A stretch of DNA of 64,000 nucleotides. Source: Epiperipatus broadwayi. Taxonomy: Eukaryota; Onychophora; Udeonychophora; Euonychophora; Peripatidae. The notes under the pieces were generated by a model, which worked only from the letters and a program-made list of their open reading frames with translations, was not told where the DNA came from and did no database searches. Positions 31,940-43,468 of this stretch are shown here, in pieces. The translations under genes and the position numbers were made by a program. Positions within the stretch are counted from its first letter, which is position 1. Each line of letters opens with the position of its first letter. The stretch lies in NCBI GenBank assembly GCA_028023455.1, contig JAQFVV010012508.1, positions 1,239,877 to 1,303,876 on the forward strand, written 5' to 3'.

Positions 31940-32215
31940 AGTACACGGAACAATAGTAACTTCCTTTATATAATATGCCACCTAGTGCAAGCCATAGTAA
32001 TCAATGGATGCTAGAAAATTAATGCACAAAAATCCTGATCTAGTGTCTACTCACACAATATCCCCTGAATAGTTTCTGGTGAGGAGCCTTGGATCCAAGA
32101 GCATAACATGTAGATTTTTGAATCTAATGGCTTGCACTAGGTAGCAATTTTGTATGGAGAAATTACTACTGTGTCAATAGATTGTGTAAAAAAAATGGTG
32201 ATCATGTGATGTAAT
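31940..32215. mobile_element. Degenerate foldback family B copy
   Basis: Recognisable blocks: CACCTAGTGCAAGCCATAGT, AATCAATGGATGC, GTGAGGAGCCTTGGATCC, TGGCTTGCACTAGGTAGC and the tail GGTGATCATGTGATGT. The hammerhead core is deleted (TAGTTTCTGGTGAGGAGCC). Confidence 0.65.
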
Positions 32216-32299
32216 AATTTAATCAATGGAAAGTCATAAGAATTACTGCTTAAGTGAAGTTTATTTTTAGATGTATTTCTATAAAGGGACACTTTTTTA

Positions 32300-35200
32300 C
32301 ATATCACTGAAAATCTAATGATGGAATGCTCAAAGTCCTTGTTGATGCCAATATTATAATCATACCCATGTTTATCTTAAGTCAATATGATCCCTCATAT
32401 GTAGGATCTTAATAAGACCATTTAAATACACAGATGAATGGGCAGAATACAAGCTGAAAATGTAATACTAAAATATAAGTATAATATATATACTTAACAT
32501 ATATTATAACACAGCAAATGTACAATCACTTTTTTTAAATATATATATATGTTCTACAATAATAGCAACAAATTAAAAATCCTCCTTTTTCTTTTCAAAA
32601 ACTTTATTTTCTTATATCAATACTGAACATATATATATATATATTTATATAATACAAAACTCCAATGTTTCAACTGTTTTTATCTTCATACAGTCATTTT
32701 CAAGGATCTGCAACAACAATATGAAATACATATTTATAAATAAACCTCAATTACATAAATACCTTCATCTTACATTAACTACTTCCGGTTTGTCGGCGTC
32801 ATTTGCGCCCTTCGGTGCTCATTTGATGATGTGCTATTTTCTTTCTTTGCTGACGTAAAAAGTATAATGATGACGTCGAAGAAAATATGGCCGTTTTTAG
32901 CTATATATGTTAGCTTTCAAACGATCTTTATTTCAAAAAAATCGGTCGAAATTTAGATTTTTGGCGAATTTTTTAATCAACCACAGTATTTAATTTTTTT
33001 GTTTTTTTTGGTAATTTTTGTACTTATCACGAAACGATAAAAGACATAAAATGTTTTACGGCTGCAAGTGAAGTTTTCTTCGGTATTATTCTCAAACAAG
33101 GCTTACAACAGACTAAGAACGTAATTATTCGTAAGTAAAAATTTTTAATTTTTTTTTTTAATTTTTTGAAAAAATATATTTTTTATTTATTTTAGTTTGT
33201 AATTAGTGTGTTCTAATTTGTAGTTATATATTTATTTATTTATGCTCATATACAATTCATATCTATCGAAAAATTGGTGTGTGTGTAATTATATATTTAT
33301 GGTCGTATAGAATTCATATTTATCATAATTTTCTAAAGGTAGTTTGTAATACATTTATTTATGCTCACATAGAATTCATATTTATCGAAAAATTAGTGTG
33401 ATTTAGTTTGTAATTATATATTTACTCATATAGAATTCATATCGTAATTAACTTATTAGTATATAATTCATATCGTAATTTTCTAAAGTTCTATGTACAC
33501 TAATCCTCTTATTTTTATAAAAATAATGATTTTCAAAAGTATACTTTTTGAAAACCATTAATTATGTTTATATTATATGGTTTACAAGAAATGAGTTATA
33601 AGACTAATAAACAAATGTATACAGACAGACATTGCATACACAAACATATAATCCAATTCTGATTCTTGTTTATGTTTATGCTTGATCATGCTTTGCTTTT
33701 GCTATATGTTTCATAACATTATTTTCAAGTCTATAGACTATATGCAAATAAATTATATCTGTGGGACAATAAATATAACAAGATAGCATCACTTCTGTAC
33801 ATAAAAAATATAAACATCACTTGTGCACTGCATAAAGAATATAAACATCATTGGTGATCACAATGAATATAAACATCACTATTGTACACACAAAAAATAT
33901 AAAATGAAGAGATAAAACTCATTTTATCAGTGATATAGAAAGTAGCCTACAATTTCTAGTTTTAGACATACAAGAAGCCAATTGCTATGATGATTTCTTT
34001 TGTATCTTTTATTAGGATGAATCTTTTTCTTTATAGACGCCTTTGACATTTAGAACATTTGGGGTACAAGATAGAAATGAACAAGTCATATCCGACTTTG
34101 TTTGGAGATTGTGAAGCTATGGATTATCTCAGGTAAGAGATATTATACATGTTTAGAAAGATAATTTTATAAGGAATAGAAAGAAATTATCACTGAAGAT
34201 GAATTTTGAATTTTAGTTAATGTTAATTTCCAAATTATGAACAAACAATAAAATAATAATTATTTCGAATGTGAAAATTTTTTTTTTCCTTATTTTTTAT
34301 ATAGTTATCACTATTTATTTTATGCTTATTGTTTTTCTTAATTTTTCTAGTTTCTAGCAATGTAATTGTTTTTGTTCTAACATAATTAAAACTGAAGTTA
34401 TTATGAAAATTGTGTCTCAGGCCATTATTTTAAAAAGTTCAATATGGCGGCTTGAAGCTGAAGTAGTTAACATAAACAGTAACAAACATATTAAACAGGC
34501 AATATATTTTACTTACATCTCTCTCCCACTGCTATGTTTTATATTACTCTTTCTTTTACATTATTTAATTACAAATCTGTCTTAAAATCATCCAAGAAAC
34601 TTTTTATACAAATTTAAAAACCAACCCTAATTTCAAATAACCTCCCCCTTTTTTAAATCTTATCTAAAACCCATCTCAAAACTACATTCCTAAACTATAG
34701 CTTTAAATGAATATAAAACAAATATAAACATCTTTTTTTATACAAAAAAACTTTTAGCAATTAACCTAAACCTATTTAAACATTCATTTACATTAAAATG
34801 AATGTATAAATAGGTTTAGGTAAATTGTTAAAAGTTTTTTTTGTACAAAAAAAGATGCTTATACTGTACTTGTTTTATATTCATTTAAAGCTATAGTTTA
34901 GGAATGTAGTTTTGAGATGGGTTTTAGATAAGATTTAAAAAAGGGGGAGGTTATTTGAAATTAGGGTTGGTTTTTAAATTTGTATAAAAAGTTTCTTGGA
35001 TGATTTTAAGACAGATTTGTAATTAAATAATGTAAAAGAAAGAGTAATAAAAAATATCCGTGGGAGAGAGATGTAAGTAAAATATAATTATGTTGTTTAA
35101 TATGTTTGTTACTGTTTATGTTAATGTAAGATGAAGGTATTTATGTAATTGAGGTTTATTTATAAATATGTATTTCATATTGTTGTTGCAGATCCTTGAA

Positions 35201-35500
35201 AATAACTATATGAAGATAAGAACAGTTGAAACATTGGAGTTTTGTATTATATAAACATATGTTCAGTATTGATATAAGAAAATAAAGTTTTTGATAAGAA
35301 AAATAAGAATTTTTAATTTGTTGATATTATATATATTTAAGTCAGATGTAATTAAAGACTTATTCTGCCCTTCCCTAATGGACCTATTAAAGTCCTACAT
35401 ATGACCAGTCAGATTGAGTTAAGGTCAACATAGGTATGATTATAATATTGGCATCAACAAGGGCTTAGAGCATTCCATCATCTGATTTTCAGTATATGGA
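32300..35500. mobile_element. 1.5-kb palindromic element F5, split by a later insertion
   Basis: The left arm is 32300-32778 continuing at 34471-34790; the right arm is about 34800-35500. Outer parts pair through ATTCCATCAT, GGCATCAACAAGG and CAGAATA. Inner parts pair through TCTGCAACAACAATATGAAA (right arm complement) and ACATCTCTCTCCCA. The centre is CCTAAACCTATTTAAACATT and its inverse near 34800. Each arm carries ATGAAGATAA...ACAGTTGAAACATTGG, a version of the PLE-end motif. No coding frame. Confidence 0.85.
32779..34466. mobile_element. TTAA-flanked, piggyBac-like non-autonomous insertion
   Basis: TTAA stands at 32775-32778 and 34467-34470. Removing the 1688-bp body plus one TTAA restores the left arm of the surrounding palindrome exactly, which proves the boundaries. 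The ends are inverted: CTACTTCCGGTTTG on the left, CTACTTCAGCTTC on the right, and both continue to a GGCG/CCGC...CAT.TTG region. No transposase is present. Inside are degenerate tandem repeats with AGAATTCATATTTATCG (33220-33480) and ATATAAACATCACT (33775-33900). Confidence 0.8.
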
Positions 35501-36189
35501 TGGCTGAAGGGTTTGAAGAGGATTGACACCTGTTCATTAAAGAATGTAGATTTTCTATCTTAATATGAATTGAGCACTTATTATATATGTGTGTGGGATA
35601 TGATGATCCAGATTAAAATGTGTGTGGGATATGATGATCCAGATTAACTACTGGGTGCTGATATATTAGATCGTTTATCTTTTTCAAATGTATGTAATCA
35701 TGTATATTGGTTATATTGGATAGAGTGTATGAAAGAAGGGAGCTTGAAAGTTTGGGTTCAAATCCTCTTTAATTGCATCTATTTTAAATATGTATACTAC
35801 ACTTGTATTTGAATATTAATTATTGCATTTAATAAAATCTTTAAATTTTTAGACTTCAAAAGATAAAAAACTTTCTTGTATTTAAGGTTTACATTTTTGG
35901 ATAATAGTTAGGTGAAAGTTTTTTAGCAAAGTAAAAGAAAAAAAATATAAAGAAAAGTTGCACAGTTCCATTGTGGAATCTTTTGGTAATGTTCTAATGT
36001 AGGTCTAAATCCTTCGAAGTAATAAAAAGATAATAGATGTTTTTATCATCTTAAAAGGGACAGTGGTGAGTGCAGCTCCACTTTAAGTTTCATGGATTTA
36101 TTTGTAGATGCTATAGGCTTCAAATCGGTTTGACCGTTGTTGATTTCTTTTGGTATTAGATCTTTATCAGACCGGTATTTCCTCCATTT
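35501..36189. other. Intergenic, no gene seen
   Basis: A 36-bp direct duplication of GTGTGTGGGATATGATGATC plus CAGATTAA lies at about 35589-35645. The 3' side (36060-36189) is probably the untranslated tail of the minus-strand gag-like element. Confidence 0.5.
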
Positions 36190-38680
36190 CTTTATGCATG
36201 ATCAGTGGGGTCCGAGGTGTCTGATTCAGTTAGGTCTGTTGATAAATTTTCTAATGGTCTTCTCCCAATAGGAGACTGACCTCCTTCCAGTTCTGATCTT
36301 AATTTTCTACCATTCTTGCATTTAATGGGTTTGTTGGGTTGTATTCCTTGTAAGGGAGGGAATTCATCATCTTCAAAGGTTTCTAGATCTGTAGGGGTCA
36401 TGTCTATGATGGTGGCGAGGATGAGCTATCTTCACTATGTGTTTCTGGGGGTGAAATGTCCATTGGGATGATGGAGACTCCAGGAATCTTAGGTGGAATA
36501 TCCACTGAGATGCCTGAGGCTGTTATAGCCCCCAATTGCATCCTGGGATCTTCCATATTTCCAATTGTTATCAATCCCCTTGTAGGTGAAATATTACTAT
36601 CTAATGGACCGATCCAGATATGCCATACTTGTGATCTATTTTTTCTTCCTTGTCAGATATTACATATTCTTTCCAAAGTCACGCACTAGGTGGCTCCTGA
36701 GTCTACAGAAGTAACATTGGGGGAAAACTCATCTAAATGTGATTATTAATTGAGCAATGTCAGTATGAAATAATGTTGATATTAGTTGGGGTAATGTCTT
36801 TCTTCAGGATGATTTTCAATAATGGAGTGTTAGTAAATATAGGTATTCCAATTTTTCTATCATAAGGTGTATCTAAAATTTGATATTGTTCCATATTTTT
36901 TAAGCAATTGTTGGAGTTCTGCTTCATGAAAATTTATATAGCAATTGCGTATCTGCCCTAATAGGGTTACAGGTCGATTTATATCCACCCAACAGAGAAC
37001 CTTATCCTTAAGCATTGTTATGTTTTTTTTTAAAGAATTCCTTTTGGATGACTGAGTGAAATTCTAGAATAATGTATCTATTGTTGGGGTGTGTGAAGAC
37101 TTTAAAAATGGTTCTGCAGATGTTTTTTTGATTTGATTTCTTTATAGAAATCTTCCACTGGGAATTGATATAAGTGACATTGCTCATCTGTGATTGTTAA
37201 TATTAGCAATTTTTCAGTATAGTAGTTTGTGAAAGAATTGAGCAATTGTGGTGGGATTGTTGAATTAAAGTTTTTAATTATCTGTTCAATATTACCTTTG
37301 TCTAATTGAGTGTTATTTTGCAAAATCATGGCTTTGTGAGTTCTCAGTTCTTCTTCATAGTCCTCATCTAGAAGATCAATAATATCGTTATAGTCCATTT
37401 GGAGAAAGCTGTTATAATTTACAGATTGTTCTTCTCTTTTTACTGCCTTATCATAACTTATTTTATCTGAGGATCCATTTTCTTTTGTTTGTGTTTCTAT
37501 TAGTGAGATCTCGTTTTTTGTGGTTTTAATACAACCCCCCCCCCCAATTTTTCCTTTGTTTTTTAGTTTTTGAGGTATATTTTGTAGGTTTGAGATCATC
37601 ATCTGGTGTATAAGTCATCTGTTGATAGCCTTCCTTAGACATCTCAGTGCTATTTTTAGTGTCGTCTAGCAGTGTTATCTTTAGATGTCGCATTGCCTTC
37701 TTTTCACTTCAAAATCTTTTTAGACTTATTTGTAGATTCAAAATTCTCATAGGGTATGTGGATTAATTGTTGGAAGTCTTTGTTATGTGTGCTGGAGCTA
37801 ACTTCCATATTATCAATCATTTTAATATTTCTATATGGGTCTAGGTCCAATTCATTATTAATTTCCATATTCCCTTCTCTCTCTAGTTTCAAGTCCTTTT
37901 TACATTTGTATTTAAAATTATCTTCTGATGCATAGTTTAGCTGTTGGGCATCTTTTTTAGATGAATGGGAGTCTTTTTTAACAATATCTAGTGTTTCAAT
38001 GTTGTTACTTAGATATAGATTTAAATCATTATTTGTTGCTATAGGCCCTCTTCTTAATATTTTGCGATCCTTTTCATTTCTATTTTTAGATTTAAAATTA
38101 TCATAAGATGTATTAGTTAACTGTTGAGATTTTCCCTTAGATGTATTATTTTCACTCTTAACATTATCTGAGATTTTAGTTTGATTTAACAAAACCTCTT
38201 TATTATAGCTTGATTTTTTAAGCATATTCTTACCTTCTCTTACCGTTCAATCATTATTTGTTGCTATAGGCCCTCTTCTTCTTAATTTTTTGCGATACTT
38301 TTCATTTCTATTTTTAGATTTAAAACTATCATAAGATGTATTAGTTAACTGTTGAGATTTTCCCTTAGATGTATTATTTTCACTCTTAACATTATCTGAG
38401 ATTTTAGTTTGATTTAACAAAACCTCTTTATTATAGCTTGACTTTTTAAGCATATTCTTACCTTCTCTTACCGTTTCAACATTTTTGAAGTGATCAGGGA
38501 AGCTTTGGAGACTCCCTTGTATTTTTTCTTTTACCCTAGACTTTGTATCATTTTGTTTTTATGTCTCTTTATGGGTCAATTCATCCTTTTTTCCTATTTC
38601 TTCATTCAGGGGACAATTTTGTTCATTGGCTTCTTGGCTTTCCCTTATCGGTTGATGTACAATGGATGCTTTCATGGGTA
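36190..38680 (-). pseudogene. Broken retroelement gag-like (ORF1-like) protein with a CCHC knuckle
   Basis: Reads leftward from an ATG near 38670. The N-terminal part (38670-37704) is lysine- and asparagine-rich, with repeated QQLxxxxYxNFxSKxxxxK units, one of which is duplicated at DNA level. The middle (37602-37102) holds DYNDIIDLLDEDYEEE, LNSFTNYYTEKLLILTITDE and FPVEDFYKEIKSKK. After frameshifts come RYIILEFHSVIQKEFF, CWVDINRPVTLLGQI, GTISNFRYTL and QCYFCRLRSHLVRDF, an arrangement of RRM-like segments followed by a CX2CX4HX4C knuckle with the last Cys replaced. A P/S-rich tail ends in ESDTSDPTDHA. This layout is typical of ORF1/gag proteins of retroelements. No RT follows, so class is open. 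Confidence 0.6.
38018..38478. repeat. Tandem duplication of about 230 bp inside the gag-like gene
   Basis: Units 38018-38245 and about 38246-38478 are almost identical, each ending with ATTCTTACCTTCTCTTACCG. The duplication breaks the frame at the junction (TTCAATCATT against TTTCAACATT). Confidence 0.85.
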
Positions 38681-38799
38681 GTTTGTTATTGCTATCAGCA
38701 ATTTCATTACAACTTTCCTAATAGTGGGAAGTTTTCCTCATTTTATAGATCTTCCTAAATTTTCAGACTTTTGTAGAATGAATTTCCCTTCTTCGAAAT

Positions 38800-39530
38800 T
38801 CAGTTTTCAGCTATAAAAAGCAAATCCTAACTAATAAGATTGCTATTTGAAAGATTCTTTTCTTAAGAAAAATAAATTTGAAGCTGCTTCCTGATTTACA
38901 ACTTTCACACTTTACTTATATAGAAAATTTGAAGAAAGTGGCATCGTAAAACTATGTTATCAAAAACATCCACATTGTGGTTAATAGTTTTAGCATCCTT
39001 TTGTGAAGATCTATTAAGCTCAAAATCAACTGTTAAAAGATGCCATTTACCTGTTATTTACCTGATCATTCCTAATATTTTCATCTTCTAAATTTTAAAA
39101 TTTCTTTATTTTTATTTATTCTCAGATGTTTACTGATATGCATGATCTGCAGTCAACATCGTCTGAGCCTTCTACGAATAAAGTTAATCCATCTTATAGT
39201 TTCTTCCATGGCATTAAAGTGATTCATCACACATTATCAGAAATTTATTCCGTACACCAATTACTTTACTTGTCTAAGTTATGTGATGATAAGTCTAAAT
39301 TTTATTACTTTTATAATATTTGAAAGATATTATAAATTAGAATTTCAATAAAATGGGTAAAAAATAAGAAGGGTAATAACAAAGAAGAGATGTAAGTTGT
39401 GTCCAAGTAAATACAATACTTGTTCCTTGCACATTAAAATAATTTTGTGTTTTTCATATGTACTGCATTGTAAAATCAAAATAATATTTATATTATAAGC
39501 AGAAATAATAAAAAAATTTATTTCACTTTA
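38800..39530. other. Intergenic, no gene seen
   Basis: AT-rich. The 65-codon frame at 39126-39323 has ordinary composition but no recognised domain and no convincing splice borders. Confidence 0.4.
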
Positions 39531-39537
39531 TATTAAT

Positions 39538-39650
39538 ATTATCTATGTTCTTTATTACTTTTTACAATGCTTTTTTACAACCCACTAGTGACAGTTTCGA
39601 TTGCTCCAGCAATCTTCTTCAGAACTATAACAAACATAATACAAATACAT
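39538..39650 (-). mobile_element. Single arm of family F4
   Basis: Minus strand: CTGAAGAAG, hairpin GATTGC-TGGA-GCAATC, GAAACTGTCACTAGTGGG, then GTTGTAAAAAAGCATTGTAA and the tail ending ATAGATAAT. Same sequence as both arms at 41390-41925. Confidence 0.7.
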
Positions 39651-40185
39651 GAATACAATGAACATAATATTTCATTATAGAGAAATAATTAACATCAAAA
39701 AAGAAAAACAATTTTTTAGCAAATGAAGCTGAAAACATTCCACTAAGATTTTTCAACATCACATTAATGAAAAGAAGTCTCCGAATCAAATTTAAAAACG
39801 CAATTTTTTTCATTTGGAACAGAGGGTCTTTGAAAAGTAAAATTAGAAAGTTTCTATAAATTTAACTGATGCTAGATCAAAAGATTGCCCATCAAAATAT
39901 ATATATATAACAAATGTTTTAAAAAAGATATTTTTATACAACTATAAATATTAATTTTTCCAAAAATGAAAAAAATATTACAGTTATTGCTTCATCTTTT
40001 TCTTTACACATAGGATAATTAAGATAATAAAACTTCATATTCATTACAAGATAAATGAAGTTATCCAAATATTGCAGTTAAACATAATAGAAATTCACCC
40101 ACAAATTTTAAATGGAATACTTTTAAAAATCCTGTTTCTAAAAAATGGTAAATTTAGAGAACTTGATTTAAACCACTAAACATCA
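39651..40185. other. No gene seen
   Basis: AT-rich sequence without recognised features. Confidence 0.45.
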
Positions 40186-40410
40186 CATGGTCACCATTCT
40201 TTATGCTTACACAAGCTGTTTACACAGGCTAAACTCTATACAGTAGCGCCACTTAGTGCAAGCCAGAGTAATCAATGGATGGGGATATTGGATGAGTAGG
40301 CACTAGATAGGGATTTTATGCACAAACTTTCTTGCATCCATTAATTGCTATGGCTTGCACTGAGTGGCACTACTGTATGAAGAGTTTAGCATCTGTGTAG
40401 AACGATTTAA
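40186..40410 (-). mobile_element. Foldback family B copy, reverse orientation
   Basis: Begins CCACTAAACATCACATGGTC, the complement of the usual 3' tail, then TGCAAGCCAGAGTAATC...GGGGATATTGG... and the matching arm to GCATCTGTGTAGAAC. GATTTAAA occurs immediately outside both ends, a probable target duplication. The hammerhead segment has been lost at GGATGGGGATATTGG. Confidence 0.75.
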
Positions 40411-41389
40411 ATTATGCATTTTTTTATATCAAAACATTATACCTTCTATAGCAGAATTTAACATAAAATTCCATGTAATCTCAAAATAAAAAACATAAAA
40501 TATACTAAATGAGAAAGAATAGTAAGAGAAGTAAAAATAATACAAAACATGATAAAATTACACAATTTTTTTTATCTTATTAATTTCAGTCACCTTCCGC
40601 CCACATCAACAATTCCCATATTAACAGTTTCACATATCCATAATTCATAAATATATTAAATAAAAATTTGCATAAAAAAATTAATTTTCTACAATATAAA
40701 TGTGTGCACAAGATAAAAAACACTACAATCCATGAATTTTGATATCAGCATCGAAGCAAGGAACCAAATGAGATAAATCTAACAGGGAATGCTATGAACT
40801 AAATGAATAGTTTTTTCGTTAAAAAAAAATATTACTATAATAAATAAAACTGTTTATAAACACTTTTATTAAATGCCTTTATGTAAGTCAGAATCTTTGT
40901 TTGTTGGTTTCAATTGAACAATTTAGAATCTCTGTTGTTGATTTGTTTCAAAGTTTATTTGGATAAAATTTTAAATTCAAGGTTTAATATATTTATATTC
41001 AATAGAATTTATTCAAATTTTTGTACATTATTATAAATCACAGCCAATCCAATATGACACTAAAGCATTTTACGAGTTCACTGATTTTTTTTTAAATCCA
41101 TAGGGATTGGTGGATGAAATTTCATATATTCCATATATTTTGATACAGCTGCTCTGATACAAAAATTATTAAGTCTAACAAGTTGTTTTATAGTAACCTT
41201 GTGTCATTCATGTCTAAACAATAAAAATAAAATTACTAATGTAAGTTAAGTTCATTGTCTGACTTTTCCCCAAAATAAACAAGAAAAAGTCAAGATTTGG
41301 TCAAATGACATTACACTGCTATAATATATTTAAACTCTAACTACCACTAGATTCTATAAACTTTATCTTTCTTATTGTATTGCCAGATC
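40411..41389. other. Intergenic, no gene seen
   Basis: AT-rich with no recognised feature. Confidence 0.45.
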
Positions 41390-41925
41390 CCACATAATAT
41401 TGATGTCATCTATGTTCTTTATTACTGTTAACAATGCTTTTTTACAACTTACTATTGACTGTTTCAATTGCCCCAGCAATCTTCTTCAGATCTATAACAA
41501 ACCATGTAATACTAAATCATCCATGCACTTTACTACTGTTACACAATGCTTTATTAACCATCCTCTATTACAGTTTATAGTTATCGCAAACACAATACAA
41601 ATACATGAATACAAATATACATGAATATATAATCTTACATTATATATATATATATTCTAATAATCATTATATAGAGATAATAATAATAATATAGAGAGGT
41701 ATATAAAGATGCAGGTATATAAATAATGATTATAAGATAGAATATATGTATCTATATAAAATGTAAAATTATATGTTCATGTATATTTGCACTCATGTAT
41801 TTGTATTGTGTTTGTTGTAGTTCTGAAGAAGATTGTTGGGGCAATCGAAACTATCAATAGTGGGTTGTAAAAAAAAAGCATTGTAAAAAGTAATAAAAAA
41901 CATAGATGGTACTAATATTATATAG
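41390..41925. mobile_element. Palindromic element F4
   Basis: Left arm 41390-41640 and right arm about 41770-41925 pair through ACATAGATG/CATCTATGT, AATGCTTTTTTACAA and the CTGAAGAAG-hairpin-GAAAC motif (complement at about 41458-41492; direct at 41822-41857). The left arm holds an extra imperfect duplicate (41520-41580). The middle is (AT)n and AATAATAATA tracts. Confidence 0.75.
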
Positions 41926-42333
41926 ATTCTATTAAATGTGTAGCAAAAAATAATACTGTATTTTTCTCATAATCACATGATAGTACTGAAATATACAAGA
42001 GTTTGATGTTTTAACAACAGCACACCAAGTTATATTTTATGTTGCACATATTATACAAAATTTATCATTACACTGAATAAAATAAGTGTAATGTATTCAG
42101 AGTCAAACTCCACCACTATGGCTCAGATTTATATTTCCATATTATTAAATGTGAATGTGACAGATTAAAGAACTAAACATCATAAAAATAAAAAATACTT
42201 CAGACCAATTAGTAAAGCTAATGTAAACAAAGGCAAAACTCTCCATACAGTAGTGCCACCCTGTGCCAAACAGAGTAATCAATGGATGCCAGAAGGCTTG
42301 TGCATAAAATCCCTATCTAGTGCCTGCTCATCC

Positions 42334-42385
42334 AATATCCCCATGCTAGTTTCTGGCTTGTGGCCATCATCAGTGAGGAGCCTTG
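42334..42385 (-). ncRNA. Hammerhead-like motif (family B, left arm)
   Basis: Minus strand: GGCTCCTCA, CTGATGA, TGGC-CACAA-GCCA, GAAAC, TA, GCA, TGGGGAT. Stem I has six pairs (A-T, C-G, T.G, C-G, C-G, T-A) and stem II four. The only core departure is C for T at position 16.1 (GCA instead of GTA). Confidence 0.6.
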
Positions 42386-42398
42386 GATCTGAGAGCAC

Positions 42399-42450
42399 TG
42401 CTCCTCACTGATGATGGCCACAAGCCAGAAACTAGCATGGGGATATTGGA
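42399..42450 (+). ncRNA. Hammerhead-like motif (family B, right arm)
   Basis: Identical in the core to the left-arm motif but on the plus strand, so the two motifs are divergent, about 15 bp apart at their 5' ends. Confidence 0.6.
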
Positions 42451-42629
42451 TGAGTAGGCACTAGATAGGAATTTTATGCACAAGCCTTCTGGCATACATT
42501 GATTACTCTGTTTGGCACAGGGTGGCACTACTGTATGGAGAGTTTTGCCTTTGTTTACAACAAATTATGTGCTAGTACAGAGATGGTGGTCATGTGATGT
42601 TTAGTGGTTTAAAGCTAATGTATTTAATA

Positions 42630-43453
42630 ACTGATTATATATTGCAAATATAAATGTATATATGATCCTTCCTGTTTAATATTTCTCTATATCATCATAT
42701 TAATTTGCAGGAATGGATACCATGAAATGAAACATAATTTTGTTTAATAATTGTTTAGCATGACTATTTATAAATTTAGATTTATGGAATATTAATCTTG
42801 GTAATAACAAAAAGAATGATTAGAAATCAGTTTGTTTACAAAGTTTTTTTTTTTAGGAAATAAAAATGACATTTAATTAAAAAGCTAATTTTATTATTTT
42901 TCTTTTACAAGAGATTATCATATTCACCTATTTCCTTTTAAAAATACAAAACTCTCTGCTCTCTTAATATTTGATTTTACAAATAAATTCTGTATATATT
43001 TACATTAAATATATAACAATAGCATATTGCAAATATGAGTGTGCAAATATATCCCCTTACTTCAGAAACTTGGGTCTTAGCCCTAGTCTTATACAAAACC
43101 TAGAAGATATTTGAACCCTCTTTCATTCCGACTAGTATGGGTCAGTCTTATCTTGCTATTTTTTAGCACATAATTCAGATTCATGGTTTACAAACCAGTC
43201 CCCAATTGACCTGCTTAACTCTTGCATTCACCTACATCTATTATACTTTCATCTTAATTCTTACCTTCTAGACATCAACATTACTACTACCTTCATTTCA
43301 CTATTAACTAGAACTGCTGTACTCTAAGAGATAAATGATGTGATTCTGAAAGTCATTATCTTCAGTTCTCATATTCGTAGGTTTCAAAGTTTCTTTAAAC
43401 TTGAATTTAATAAAAGCGATAAGCTTGCTTCTATCTTCGTACATAACACAGAT
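42630..43453. other. Intergenic, no gene seen
   Basis: AT-rich. The patch at 43080-43440 has a more even base composition but yielded no recognisable domain in six frames. Confidence 0.4.
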
Positions 43454-43468
43454 GTTAATGTAATATTA

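Larger units (their letters stand above)
42226..42609 (+). mobile_element. Foldback family B, best-preserved copy, 13-bp target duplication
   Basis: Bounded by TAAAGCTAATGTA at 42213-42225 and 42610-42622. Arms of about 160 bp start AACAAAGGCAAAACTCTCC and meet near 42395. They are followed on the right only by an unpaired 3' tail of about 55 bp (AATTATGTGCTAG...GATGTTTAGTGG). The arms differ by very few bases. Each holds a hammerhead-like motif with intact CTGATGA. No open frame. Confidence 0.9.

Noticed and set aside
38490-38758. Overlapping plus-strand frames of 63 and 71 codons, rich in F, L and Y
   Set aside because: Shadows of the minus-strand gag-like gene.
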